Positions 45,285 to 57,746 are shown, counted from the stretch's first letter. The stretch: DNA of 64,000 nucleotides from Liolophura sinensis (GCF_032854445.1 NC_088300.1:11501191-11565190); one strand, 5' to 3'. Translations and numbers: made by a program. The notes: generated from the sequence alone by a model not told the origin.

Positions 45285-45455
45285 TGGCGATCTACGATCG
45301 ATCGTTGCGAAGGCGTCCGCTTGTACGATCGATCATTGCGAAGGCGTCCGCTTGTACGATCGATCGTTGCGAAGATGTCAGCTTGTACGATCGATCGCTG
45401 CAAAGGCGCCCGCGTGTAGGATCGATCATTGCGAAGGCACTCGATCGATCGTGGA
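45285..45455. repeat. Minisatellite, 31-bp unit, ~5 copies, rich in CGATCGATCG
   Basis: Units read about 'tacgatcgatcgttgcgaag' plus 'gcgtccgcttg'. Each contains the palindrome cgatcgatcg and CpG sites, unlike the AT-leaning neighbourhood. The array starts about 80 bp beyond the Naiad truncation point. Confidence 0.9.
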
Positions 45456-45599
45456 ATCTTCCAACAGATGGCACCTGAAATCATCCAGTGGTAGGCCTAC
45501 GCCAGTTGCACGACCAATCATGATGATCCATCCGCAATTATCCACGACTGCTTGTGCGACCGCCAATTCAAAACCCCATTAAATTCACCCAGCCACTGC

Positions 45600-45925
45600 G
45601 ATTAATTTATTTATCATAAACAAAATGGTGAAGGATTTACTTCATTGATAAAAGTGATTTTGTCATACTACAACCCCATCATTTCAACTCGCGAGCGATG
45701 CGCGGTTATTACGCCGTTGTTTCACAGTCATAACTAATGAGATTATGATGGGTTATAAAGGGTTCAATTAGCTATTCAAAGCAAAGCTTGTAATTTGTAG
45801 GTGAGATATTCTGAACTAGTTAATGTCCTCAAACCCATATAACCACGTTAATACGGAAAATTAACAACGTACTATCGCCTAAAAACACAAAATGGGATAC
45901 TTTTATGCCAAATGGCAGGCCTCGA
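45600..45925. other. Unassigned spacer
   Basis: No supported feature between the 31-bp array and the 54-bp array. Confidence 0.5.
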
Positions 45926-45929
45926 TCTT

Positions 45930-48312
45930 TCCATAGGGTAGAATGTCAATATATTGTAGGATGTCCTTCTAGTGAAGAATGTCATAATATGTAGAATGTC
46001 CATGTTGTGTATGATGTCCTTATGTTAAAGAATTTCAGAATAGGGTGGAATGTCCATGTTGTGCAGGATGTCCTTCTAGTGAAGAATGTCAGAATAGGGT
46101 AGAGCGTCCGTGTTGTGCAGGATGCAAGAATAGGGTAGAATGTCCGTGTTGTGCATGATGTTCTTGTTGTGCAGGATGCCAGAATAGGGTAGAATGTCCA
46201 CATATTGTAGGATGTCCTTATGGTGCAGCATGCTAGAATAGGATAGAATGTCCATGTAGTGAAGGATGTCCTTGTGGTGCAGAATGCCAGAATAGGGTAG
46301 AATGTCCATTTAGTGTAGAATGCCCTGGTAGTGAGGAATGCCAGAATAGGGTAGAATGTCCATGTAGTGTAGGATGTCCTTACGATGCAGCATGCCAGAA
46401 CAGGGTAGAATGTCCATGTTGTGCGGGATGTCTCTATAGTACAGAATGCAAGAATAGGGTAGAATGTCCATGTAGTGAAGGATGTTCTTGTAGTGAAAAA
46501 TACCAGAATAGGACAAAATGGTCATGTAGTGTATGATGTCATTGTAGTGAAAAATGCCAGAATGGGGTAGAATGTCCATGTTGTGTGGGATGTCCTTACA
46601 GTGCAGCATGCCAGAACAGGGTAGAATATCCATGTAGTGTAGAATGCCCTGGTAGTGAAGAATGCCAGAATGGGGTAGAATGTCCATGTTGTGTAAGATG
46701 TCCTTACAGTGGAGCATGCCAGAACAGGGTAGAATGTCCATGTAGTGTAGAATGTCCTTATTGTGCAGCAAGCGAGAATAGGGTAGAATGTCCATGTTGT
46801 GCAGATGTCCTTATTGTGCAGAATGCCAGAACAGGGTAGAATGTCAATGTAGTGTAGAATGTCCTTATTGTGCAGCAAGCGAGAATAGGGTAGAATGTCC
46901 ATGTTGTGCAGATGTCCTTATTGTGCAGAATGCCAGAACAGGGTAGAATGCCCATAGTAGTGAGGAATGCCAGAATAGGGTAGAATGTCCATGTAGTGTA
47001 GATGTCCTTATTGTGCAGGATGCCAGAACAGGGTAGAATGCCCATAGTAGTGAGGAATGCCAGAATGGGGTAGAATGTCCATGTTGTGCAGATGTCCTTA
47101 TTGTGCAGGATGCCAGAACAGGGTAGAATGCCCATAGTAGTGAGGAATGCCAGAATGGGGTAGAATGTCCATGTTGTGCAGATGTCCTTATTGTGCAGGA
47201 TGCCAGAACAGGGTAGAATGTCCATGTTGTGCAGATGTCCTTATTGTGCAGAATGCCAGAACAGGGTAGAATGTCCATGTAGTGTAGAATGCCCATAGTA
47301 GTGAGGAATGCCAGAATAGGGTAGAATGTCCATGTAGTGTCGGATGTCCTTACAGTGCAGCATGCCAGAACAGGGTAGAATGCCCATAGTAGTGAGGAAT
47401 GCCAGAATAGGGTAGAATGTCCATGTTGTGTAGGATGTCCTTACAGTGCAGCATGCCAGAACAGGGTAGAATGTCCATGTAGTGTAGAATGCCCTGGTAG
47501 TGAGGAATGCCAGAATAGGGTAGAATGTCCATGTTGTGCAGATGTCCTTATTGTGCAGAATGCCTGTATAAGGTAGAATGTCCATGTAGTGTCGGATGTC
47601 CTTACAGTGCAGCATGCCAGAACAGGGTAGAATGCCCATGTAGTGTAGAATGCCCTGGTAGTGAGGAATGCCAGAATAGGGTAGAATCTCCATGTTGTGT
47701 CGGATGTCCTTACAGTGCAGCATGCCAGAACAGGGTAGAATGTCCATGTAGTGTAGAATGCCCTGGTAGTGAGGAATGCCAGAATGGGGTAGAATGTCCA
47801 TGTTGTGTAGGATGTCCTTACAGTGCAGCAAGAGAGAATGGGGTAGAATGTCCATGTTGTGCAGATGTCCTTACTGTGCAGAATGCCTGTATAAGGTAGA
47901 ATGTCCATGTAGTGTCGGATGTCCTTACAGTGCAGCATGCCAGAACAGGGTAGAATGTCCATAGTAGTGAGGAATGCCAGAATAGGGTAGAATGTCCATG
48001 TTGTGTCGGATGTCCTTACAGTGCAGCATGCCAGAACAGGGTAAAATGTCCATGTAGTGTAGAATGCCCTGGTAGTGAAGAATGCCAGAATGGGGTAGAA
48101 TGTCCATGTTGTGTAAGATGTCCTTACAGTGCAGCATGCCAGAACAGGGTAGAATGTCCATGTAGTGTAGGATGTCCTTATTGTGCAGCAAGCGAGAATA
48201 GGGTAGAATCTCCATGTTGTGCAGATGTCCTTATTGTGCAGAATACCTGTATAAGGTAGAATGTCCATGTAGTGTAAGGTATCCTTGTAGTGGAGAATGC
48301 AGAATGGGTAGA
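45930..48312. repeat. Large minisatellite, 54-bp unit built of three 18-bp subunits, ~44 copies
   Basis: A typical unit is gaatgtccatgtagtgta, gaatgccctggtagtgag and gaatgccagaatagggta: three diverged 18-mers, each beginning gaatg(t/c)c. Some units lack or duplicate a subunit. Since 18 and 54 are multiples of three, both strands show long periodic ORFs up to 275 codons. These are Cys-rich on the + strand and His/Tyr-rich on the - strand, and are artefacts. Confidence 0.96.
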
Positions 48313-48345
48313 AATTTGCATCGTTGTATCACAGGTTTCTAACAG

Positions 48346-48693
48346 GCCTGTGTCAAGGCAGATTTGCTATACTTTGGTATCACTACATCTAACCCCATCT
48401 TAAAGACACTAGACATGACACTAGAGCACTGCCACCGACCCGAACAGCGTTTGGCCTTTTATCATCTTGCCCTGAATGTTAGCCAGCCCCGGACTGCTGA
48501 TTTGCACGTTTCCAGCATTGCCAAACTCAGTTCAAAATTCAGTTCAGTTTATTTGAACCATAGCGATTCTTTCGAGGAACTTTCAGATATTATCGAGACA
48601 GATAAATGTAGAGTCAATTGTAGTTTGTCTAACACACCTTTTTCACTGATTACATTTCATCTGTCACAACAGACTACAGTTATTATGAAATGA
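48346..48693 (+). CDS. Candidate terminal exon, ~115 residues, unknown family
   Basis: After acceptor TTCTAACAG|GCC the frame runs ACVKADLLYFGITTSNPILK, EHCHRPEQRLAFYHLALNVS, ADLHVSSIAKLSSKF, SFEELSDIIETDKCRVNCS to TGA at 48691-48693. Composition is protein-like, the frame is ATG-independent and open from the acceptor, and it follows the minisatellite directly. No family is recognised and no upstream exon was found; it could be a relic. Confidence 0.35.
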   Translation, partial: ACVKADLLYFGITTSNPILKTLDMTLEHCHRPEQRLAFYHLALNVSQPRTADLHVSSIAKLSSKFSSVYLNHSDSFEELSDIIETDKCRVNCSLSNTPFSLITFHLSQQTTVIMK

Positions 48694-48923
48694 CGTGTGA
48701 CTGGGAAAATCAGCTCGACTAGAACTTCTGTGCGGAACCATTGACTCAGAGACCTGTATATGGGATTTATTCTGTTTTGTTTTTTTTTTTTAAATTTGTA
48801 AATGAGAGAATTGTCTCTTCATTTGACAGTTCAGTCGAACTATTTTGTATTCCAGTAATGGCGGCTTTTCCCATGCGAATCGAGATGTTAAGAGGCATAT
48901 GTTAATCATTTTTAATGTATTGA

Positions 48924-49046
48924 TTTATTTATTTGATTGCTGTTTTACGCCGTACTCAAGAATATTTCACTTATACGACGGCGGCCAGCATTATGATGAG
49001 TGGAAACCGGGTAGAGGCCGGGGGAAACCCCCGACCATCCGCAGGT
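48924..49046 (-). mobile_element. SINE family A, 5'-truncated (duplicate copy 1)
   Basis: Tail and core only, from 'tttatttatttgattgctg' to 'gaccatccgcagg'. Target duplication tttttaatgtattga at 48909-48923 and 49047-49061, so it is a genuine truncated insertion that predates the 288-bp duplication. Confidence 0.88.
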
Positions 49047-49211
49047 TTTTTAATGTATTGAAATAATGTAATATTTAAAATACTGTACAATGAGAGAATT
49101 GTCTCTTCATTTGACAGTTCAGTCGAACTATTTTGTATTCCAGTAATGGCGGCTTTTCCCATGCGAATCGAGATGTTAAGAGGCATATGTTAATCATTTT
49201 TAATGTATTGA

Positions 49212-49334
49212 TTTATTTATTTGATTGCTGTTTTACGCCGTACTCAAGAATATTTCACTTATACGACGGCGGCCAGCATTATGATGAGTGGAAACCGGGT
49301 AGAGGCCGGGGGAAACCCCCGACCATCCGCAGGT
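49212..49334 (-). mobile_element. SINE family A, 5'-truncated (duplicate copy 2)
   Basis: The same insertion, carried along by the 288-bp tandem duplication. Confidence 0.88.
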
Positions 49335-49376
49335 TTTTTAATGTATTGAAATAATGTAATATTTAAAATACTGTAC

Positions 49377-51699
49377 AATGTGATCCCATCATCTTAAAAT
49401 TTTACTTTGCTTAGTGATTTTTTGCAAGTTGTAAAATATTGCTAGATTAGAAGATGCCTTAACATTTATGATGTGAAGTGTCTGGAACATAATTCTTAAA
49501 AGTGTTAATCTGACAGTAAGATTATTAGATGTCAACTTCAATAACACTAAAAATAAATATTAATTTAAAAGTATTAATCTGTATATACAGAATTTCAGTT
49601 TTATGAGCGTGATTACCATCAAGTAATCAATCAGCAAGGATTTTCTAGAATCTTTGACCTGTGACTTGGTATCTTAGAGGAAATTCTAGGGTTTCATAAG
49701 ATTAGAAGCCTCGATTAATTACATTAATTAATAGTGATATGGAAACATTAGTCTTACTTGCATACTTATTTTCATAAATAGAAAGGACGTAGAGAAACAG
49801 TGTATCTCTATGATATGAACTCAGTAATCATTGCAGTAATCACTGCCATTGTTTAGTGTGGATAATGTCCACATCTGAATGAGGAAGAAGTGGATTGGGT
49901 AAGTCTTGTCTCGAACGCAGACCTTCAGAAATATGACATATACAACATAAATACCATTGGCTAAAACGTTTAGGTGTTTTAAATGAGGAAGAACTGTAAA
50001 AACGAAATGAGCAACAGTAGAAAGACTACTGGACTGTGCCTGAAAATAGATCATTTTACCTTAAATACAGTCAAATGTTTTGATTATATGGTGGACTCTA
50101 TGGAGCGTAATGTATTTCTTTTTACACTTTATGTTCATTTCCGAATAACATTCCTCGACTCGCGCAGTGTGTGCCAGTGCTTTCAAAAGCAAATCTTATC
50201 TTAAATACTTGTTTCATGTTAAAAGTTGCTGTGACGTCATTGACCACATATACATGATGAATATGGCCCATAAAGCTAGTCGCACAGTCGAAATATTTTC
50301 TAGTTTACTCCATGAAAACACATATTTAAAAACAATAAGTATAAGGACTTTCAGACAATGTTTCCAATCGTCTTTCCATTGATCTTTATTTCACTTTTGC
50401 AGTTTCATTCTCTTTAAAAGTATGCTCCAGTACAGAAAGTTTGATAGCAAAACACTTTAAAATACAGCTAGAATGTCAGACATATACATCACATTCGTAA
50501 ACAAACGGCTAAGCAACTATGAGACATGGGATTATATATCTTATTCATCATCCCTCACTGTACTGCGGTATTACACCCAAGGGCAATAAAAGGAATTATG
50601 AATATGACGTTAAAGCCTGAACATTGGGGGATCAGTGTGTTATTTCTGGGACTAATATGCGAGGATAAAGACACAATGTTAACCCCAGGTTATTTCGTCA
50701 ATAACTTAAGTTCCAACAGAGCGACAAGTGATAAAGAACAAAATTTACTGAAATGTATGTTTTATTATTCAGTATTCTTTGATTTTCTGTCATTATTTAG
50801 ATTAGATATTTATCTAGTTTCTTTAATTATTCCGAGTATTTACGCCAGCTTATGAAGACAGGGCATCCTTACACGCTTATCTGCATGAATGGCTTCAAGG
50901 GAAATGTAGACGTACAACACATATTCCAAAGCCGATCATAATACTGTAAAACACATAATATCGGGGAGATAACTCAACGAGTGGAATCTGTTAAAACCTT
51001 TACTTTTCATCCGATTATCTCCCCTTATATCCCAACTTTGTAACTCTATAATTGGATTTTTTGCTTATACTATTTTTAAAAAAAGCAGAAGACCTCAGTT
51101 AGCAACGCGAGAGCCTGCCAGAAACTTTAATACTAGCAGAAAAAAATAAAAGCTTTAAGAAAGGCTCGACATACTGTGAAAAAAACTTGTCGTAAGCATT
51201 CAAAATAAAATGAAGCATAACACGGGTGTATTTCTTCGGGTGCCAGCTCAGTCCAGTGTGAAAATTCACTAGAAACCTGTGTTCGTCTTTATTCTGTAAC
51301 TAGCTTATCGTCGTACTGCTATAAAACTTTTGCCTATTACAATGTAGGTATAACACGGCTGCGTAAAACTATCCATCCCACATGTACTGCACTTATAGAT
51401 GGAATTGAATTTGTCACGTGAATCTTGCCATGACGCATGTGGGTTTTTTTTATTGTTTGTGTATATTAAAAACGTTCGAAACTCATTAGATAATCAGTCA
51501 AGTTAAGTCCTTTCTATTAATCAATGGACCAGTGTGGGCTTATCAGCCAATTTTCAACCACAAAGGTAACAATGTGCATATACCTAAATTTCCATATATG
51601 ACACGCCAATTATCCAGGGTGTATGCCCTCTTTGTGACGGCAGTGGGGCATGTCGATTTGCGTCTGTCCGTTTTTTGTCCGTCGGTATTCGTGCTGAAT
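49377..51699. other. Unassigned AT-rich region
   Basis: ORFs of 60-110 codons exist on + (for example 50526-50855, hydrophobic near its end), but none has recognisable motifs or a convincing splice context. No repeats stand out. Confidence 0.4.
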
Positions 51700-51995
51700 T
51701 AGATCACCACGTTGGATATAAGAACAGTTGCAATCAAAGCGCAACTGAGATTCATATTTCATTATCGACAACTTATATACTAGCATGGTACATGGTTTGA
51801 ATACTGATTTCACTCATTCGCCTAAAGCATTGCTTGTGTCTTTCCAACATCATTGTATACTGTTGACTGCTTCTCTTTGCATGATACCGTCTTAATTTCG
51901 TTCTTTATATACTTTCTTTTAATATTTTTTTGGTGGTTAGCGCAAAACGCTGCTTTGGGAATAAACCTTGTGATTATTGATCTTGAAGGTTTGTG
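51700..51995 (+). mobile_element. Naiad terminal-repeat fragment (solo)
   Basis: 'aacagttgcaatcaaagcgc', 'gtttgaatactgatttcact', 'tgttgactgcttct' and 'aaacgctgctttgggaata' occur in the order seen at 43390-43540 and, on the - strand, at 20070-19830. No RT or endonuclease is attached. Confidence 0.65.
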
Positions 51996-53200
51996 TTGGT
52001 TGGTTTACAAATGCCTCAACGCACAGATTCGTATCTTATGGGCATTATATCTCAAAGAATAAGTAATGAAGAACATGCACTGTTAGCACATACTCTCTTA
52101 TATCGCTATCGTCATGACCAGATTTACCTTTAAAAACTATTCCTTTATTATTTTTCTTTACCACATTTTTAGATTATGGCGGTTTTTCTTGGGTTAGAGT
52201 GTTCTACTGCGAGCAGATCTGATCGACCCACTGTATGAAGAGAAGGATGAGCATGTCTCTTTAGCAAACACCTGGCCACGGTTTCAAGAAAACTCCAAGG
52301 TGATTTTTTGTTTTGTTGCTTAACCAAAACATTTATGTGGTGTACCATATCCTTGATCCATATCCCTGATACCGTGTAATGCAATGTTTTAACATTCAGA
52401 CTTTGCGGTGCCTACCTATAGAACTGAAAAGCTCAGCACAATACATAAAGTGGAAGAGAGTTTATGCCATAGAACACCACTGACAAAATACCTGCCCCCG
52501 AGTAGCTTTCATAAATCGATAGAATAACATAACCAAAAAAAATCAGACCACTGCGTCTAATAATAATTACTGACAAAATAATGTCTTTACCCTACATTTA
52601 GGTTTCAATTCTCTGGAAACTAGCTTTCACGCGGTAAAAGAAATAATATGACGATTTTATTAAATTAGATCGAAATAATAAAATTGTTCTAGAATATATG
52701 AAGACCTGTTTTGTACGTTATCATTGCATGACAATGTGAGGATGTGCAAATAATGGTCCTCATATTTTAATTAGCTGACACCTACAGACAGAAAACCCGA
52801 AACAATAGTTATGTATATGATGGGTATTTATAGAATGGGAATATTCTGTTGGCTTGTCAACTTAAACACTTTTTACCGTTTGTCTTCTATCCAGAATACA
52901 CGGCATAGAACACCAATCAAATAAATCAATAAATCTATCCGCACATGCTGGTAACATAATAAAGTTTTATAATCCCATTTCCTTACATTTGAAGGTTTTT
53001 GATCACAAATACATCATCTAATAGTATATGGGATATTATCTGTCCAACGAAAACTGAAAACCAGATGTCGCCAAAGATTTCCAGTCCGGCTGATGTTTTC
53101 TTGGTAGTCGTAACGAAAAAAAAGTTTTCTCGATATTGTCTGGTCATTAAACTTCAAGGACAACATACGAAAGCCTTTGTTTAATGTACGTGTAAAATAT
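51996..53200. other. Unassigned, with possible exon remnants
   Basis: A + frame at about 52200-52300 reads LLRADLIDPLYEEKDEHVSL up to a possible donor TCCAAG|GTGATT. An open + frame lies at 52999-53184. They could not be joined in phase with each other. A SINE tail fragment ('caccaatcaaataaatcaat') lies near 52910. Confidence 0.3.
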
Positions 53201-53216
53201 ATGTATTAACATATTA

Positions 53217-53566
53217 GTGAGTGAGTGAATGAGTTGGGGGTTTAACGTCATACTTAACAATTTTTCAGTCATATGACGACGAAATAGTCTTTAGAGTGAA
53301 TATAGTGTACATCCTTGTTGCAGGACGGATTTCCACCGCTCTTTTATCTAGTGCTGCTTTACTGAGGCGACTCACCGAATGCAAGTAAGCTGCCCCGCCA
53401 AAACCATTATACTGATACGGGTGAACCAGTCGTTGCACTATGCCCTTAATGCTGAACGCCAAGCGAGGCAGTTACCACTTCCTCTTAGGTGTGTCCCGAC
53501 TCAGAATTGAACTTGGATCTACCACACCGAAGCGGGACGCTCTACCGATTGAGATATCGGGGCCGG
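53217..53566 (-). mobile_element. tRNA-derived SINE (family B), full-length
   Basis: A perfect 15-bp target duplication tgtattaacatatta occurs at 53202-53216 and 53567-53581. On the - strand: head 'accggccccgatatctcaat', A-box-like 'tatctcaatcggtagagc', B-box-like 'agatccaagttcaattct', body shared with 20709-21038, and tail 'gttaaacccccaactcattc' then (actc)n. Confidence 0.95.
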
Positions 53567-53715
53567 TGTATTAACATATTACAGATTATTTTGCCTTGTC
53601 AGCTTTTAGGTTGAATAAAATCAATCCACAACATCGATCCTTTGTTCTGATTTAATAGAAAACAATTGATGTACATTGGCGCGTTTTTAAATTATGATAT
53701 GCTGTTTCCTTTTAG

Positions 53716-53920
53716 GTTCCACACCTGCGAATTTGAAAAAGTTAATCTTATCAGCTGCAAGAACGGGAATACTGAGTGTGGAGAAGTTGTCTTTTACTTC
53801 TCAGAAACTTCAGAATTGAAATGGATAAAACATCACGAACATTTATATAATTTTAGTGGAGAATTTAGTGTTTCACTTGTCGGGGATACGATATACCTTA
53901 AGCAAGCAAAGAAGGCATGA
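53716..53920 (+). CDS. Candidate terminal exon, 67 residues, unknown family
   Basis: A strong acceptor CTGTTTCCTTTTAG|GTTCC opens a frame FHTCEFEKVNLISCKNGNTE, GEVVFYFSETSELKWIKHHE and GEFSVSLVGDTIYLKQAKKA, then TGA at 53918-53920. The W-x(n)-SVSLVGDTIYL pattern faintly recalls the end of a kelch-type beta-propeller blade, but this is weak. No upstream exon in phase was identified. Confidence 0.4.
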
Positions 53921-54359
53921 CTTTATTTTAGTAAATGAGATAACTTTTTCCTGTTCACCTGCGACACAAGCCCGAGCTGGACTGACTATTGTTCTTGTAC
54001 AATACTTGTAGTAGAGGTTTGTCTACATGTGTTCATCACAAATCATGAATGAACAATACACTGCTCAGTTTAGGCCCTTGTCACTTTAGGGGGCAAAGGT
54101 TCTTCATTAAGGACTACAAGGTACTTGTAGCAGTAAGCAGGGTCTGTACATCTCTTTAGATGCATTCGTACATCTACGAATGTGCCCTGGTGTGTATCGT
54201 TATATTTTCAACGTTCTTATATACCGGGTGTTGAATACTAAAATTTATTGACTTGACATTGACAGCTAACTTCACTTGTTTACAAAGTTACAAAGACGGC
54301 CATATCATCCGATAGCGAAGCCAGGAAAAAGGATGCCATTTTTTTTTCAGTTTTATCTC
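53921..54359. other. Flank of the 53.7-kb exon candidate
   Basis: Possible 3' UTR; nothing specific recognised. Confidence 0.4.
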
Positions 54360-54585
54360 AGTACGTTGATAACTTATACTTTCAAGCGGCTTTCAAAAAG
54401 ATTTATTTTCAAGCAGGTTTTCTAAAGATTTACTTTTAAGCAACTTTCGGAAAGATTTGCTTTCATGTAGCATTCAAACAGATTTACTTTTAAAATTTAC
54501 TGTCAAGGAGCTTTCAAAAGGTTTTACTGTGAAGTAGCTTTCAAAAAGTTTTACTGTCAAGTAACTTTCAAAAAGATTCACTGCC
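54360..54585. repeat. Imperfect tandem repeat, ~30-bp unit, ~7 copies
   Basis: Units resemble 'ttcaaaaagatttactttca' plus 'agcagcttt'. Confidence 0.8.
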
Positions 54586-57585
54586 ACCACACATCTTATG
54601 TTATCTAGATAGCATGTCTTCAGTCACCAACATCTCCAGATATCTCTAGACATTGTTCAAAGCAAATTATGAGACCAGTGACATGTCTTGCAATGCCTTG
54701 ATTTTGTTTATTTTGCTTATTTGAAAGGGTTTCCACATTTTGGATGGACTCTCTTTCAGGACCGCGTCTATGTACATGTCAGTAAATTCTATATCGAATT
54801 TTCAGCGCATGGATTGGTGTCTCTCGGTGTATAGCTCAGACTGTTGTGAGATCTGTCTAGAATTATACCCAGACTTGACAATCTCAGGGTACTTAGACGT
54901 CAAAAGGTATCTATTACAGTCTTCACCCTGTTTTGGATATTGATCATCGCTATTTTTGTCAGGAGAACAATATATTCCCTCCGTTCACTGAAACTTGGAG
55001 TTGCTTCATTTATATCATAGATTTTAGAACATTATTAGACTTCTATCGATTTAAATCATATTTCGTAGCTCTGAAAATTTTGGGCAATTTATTCGTATAC
55101 TTGATTATTCTCATGCTCTAATTACGAAAAACTTCATCATTCTTTACAGATCTAATCGAGCGTCTTCTTCGTTTTATGACTGGCGAGCAGGGGTAGAGAA
55201 GTTATCAGCATGATGTGTGACACAGGAAGCTTCATAAGCGCATCCTCTTTAGAGGTCACTGTTACGTAAGTTCATGTTAGCAGAGGTCTCCACTGCCATG
55301 CCATATATGGGCAAACCCCGCCTCCTAGACATATACCACGCCTATCTCCGAAAGCGATGTACGGTTTGGTTAGGGCCTACAGCTTGTTCGGTGTCGTTGC
55401 AACTCGGCGCAGCTCATTTCAGGCTTAAAGAGGTCGGGAGTCTGAGAATCCACAACAAACCACCAACTGTTCATGGAATACTGACTGCTCAGTTTTCAGT
55501 TTTTGTATAGGTTCATCACGGGGATTAGGAATAGCAGTTAAGACGAGGAAATTAATAATTATACAGTAAGAAAAAACGCTGTCACGAATATGAATATATT
55601 TGTATGTATTGAAATGTATTAAATCCGTCCCACAAAAACATTCAATATGCAAATGTACCAAATGTTATCTTCATGAGTAAGAAATCGAATGTTTTAGTTT
55701 GTGAAACGTTGTATCATAGAGGAGCTGTAAATGTGGACAGATTTTGTCACATTTATATAGGATCTTTCGATATTATCTTTTTGATACTATACAAAAAATT
55801 AAATAGAATGAAAAATGAAAATTCTGAAATGGTTGTCGCTGCAAGATATCTAATACGGACACGCTATTAGTACTGCATGTGCGACTAATCCCTCAGCACG
55901 ATCTTTTCGTGGTATTTCATTTTTACGGCATATAATCGAATGTAAGTAACAAAAGTATTTGCCAGTTATCTGATTCAAGTGCTCAATAATGCTTACGGCA
56001 TTATATAATTGTCTCTATCCGTTCGCTTAATCTCTTATTGTATGTCACTTACCTTCATGTATAGTACGTAAATTATGCAAGTGAATTCATTTTAATGTTT
56101 CATTTTCAAAATGAGGTGATTTTTTGCCCGTTAAAGCTACCATGATATAATCACGACGTCGAATGTTTTGGAATGTGCTGATCGGTGGCAAGCATCTATA
56201 TATACAGTGATATGAAATGTTGCAAAGCTTTCCTATCCACTTCCTATTTATCACGCGTACTGTGGAATCTTGTGATTCACAGGTGATTTGATTTTTGAGC
56301 AAATGATAAATATTTATGTATGTGCAGCTAAAATGTTGAGTTGTGCTACACATCTTCAACAAATCCCCCAAAAAATCTTTTGAAAGACAAACACAAATCT
56401 TATGAAAATGAAGTGAAATAATGAAAATGCCATAATCCGGCCATTTACTTCTTACTTTGCGGAGGGATTTAATTGTGACTTCAAGATCATGAAGCTATCT
56501 CCTTGTAGTAAACCGGGGAAATGCCGACATATTCACAAAGCATCAGACATCACCCTATAGTACACGCCACAGTACACAGGTGTCCTATAGCTGACTGAGA
56601 GTTAAAACCGAGGCATAATTTGATCACTTTTTCAGCAGGTATTAACGCCACACTCGCTTATAGTTCGCCGTCAGATCAGTAAATGGAGGAAAGCCGACTG
56701 CTCGCCGGGAGTAAACCTAGCTCACTTCCTGATATAAAACCACAGCCAAACCAGCGAACGGTTGATTTGATTCTGTGCGTTGGAATCAGAGGTTAATAGG
56801 CTGTGGAGAGAAACACACATAAACCCAATAAACCAGTGAGGGGTTGGAAGTTGGATTTGATGTTAAAGCATTGAACAAATAAGTATACCTTGATATCTTG
56901 TCCGCTACACGAGCTGATATAGATACATGATGATTTGGAAATTTTTTAAAAACTTTCAACTTTCAAAACTGCCAATATAAAAAATATGCAGTTTTAAGTA
57001 AACCACGAAGACACATTTTATACAGATTTACCACCAAATGTGACGTAATTCAGTTTAATAGACGAAATTTTGTCTCCCATAATCAATAAAATTGCGATCT
57101 GTAAGTTGGTCTGTATACACATGCATAGTTGGCACATGTTAGAAACGCAATCTACAAAAAAGTACCCAACGTTTTCAAACGTTCTTATATGGTATAACCT
57201 TTAAGGTATATCTATATACTAGAGCATGGATTGTGGATCATATGGATGTACAACACAGTTTTACATTTTTAACTTGCTACCTGCGCAAACTAAAACAAAA
57301 AGTATGCAATGTTAAATCTTATGAATTTTGATATTGTAACTCTCGAACTGAATTTACTATCGACAAGTTAATGTTGTTTCATCTAAAAACGTTTTCCAAG
57401 CGCTTGGAGGAGTGCATGGTGTCAAACTCCTATATAACCTTTCTTCTCATATGCACATTTGCCCCTTTTTACTGAATTGTTCTGTTTTGTGTGAACGGTG
57501 TAACATATTACGACTTAGATAAAAAATTCTTATTAACAAAGGCAATGCAAAAACGACTGTATATTTTTTCTTTTATATCTTGCAG
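54586..57585. other. Unassigned
   Basis: Open frames of 60-95 codons only, with no recognisable domain. No tRNA or repeat array seen. Confidence 0.4.
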
Positions 57586-57746
57586 TTGTCCGTGATTTTC
57601 CGTGTCCCTACATTGACAACAACAACGTGGAATGCCCAGTCACCGCATGTGTACAACGTAAGACGGAGGTTTTACAGAAGTCCTCCAATGTTTATTTACA
57701 ATCTTCACCCGCGGCCATGGTTGATACGGTTAAAGATTGCCTGTGA
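57586..57746 (+). CDS. Candidate terminal exon, 52 codons, unknown family
   Basis: A very strong pyrimidine tract and acceptor (TTTTTTCTTTTATATCTTGCAG) precede a frame VRDFPCPYIDNNNVECPVTA, VQRKTEVLQKSSNVY and MVDTVKDCL, TGA at 57744-57746. A second frame is also open here to 57798, so the reading is not certain. No family is recognised. Confidence 0.3.

Larger units (their letters stand above)
48801..49376. repeat. Exact tandem duplication, 2 x 288 bp
   Basis: 48801-49088 and 49089-49376 are the same sequence by eye, including a truncated SINE in each. It is either a very recent duplication or an assembly artefact. Confidence 0.93.

Noticed and set aside
46310-48268. Many long Cys- or His-rich ORFs on both strands
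   Set aside because: Product of 18/54-bp units; all six frames show periodic open stretches.
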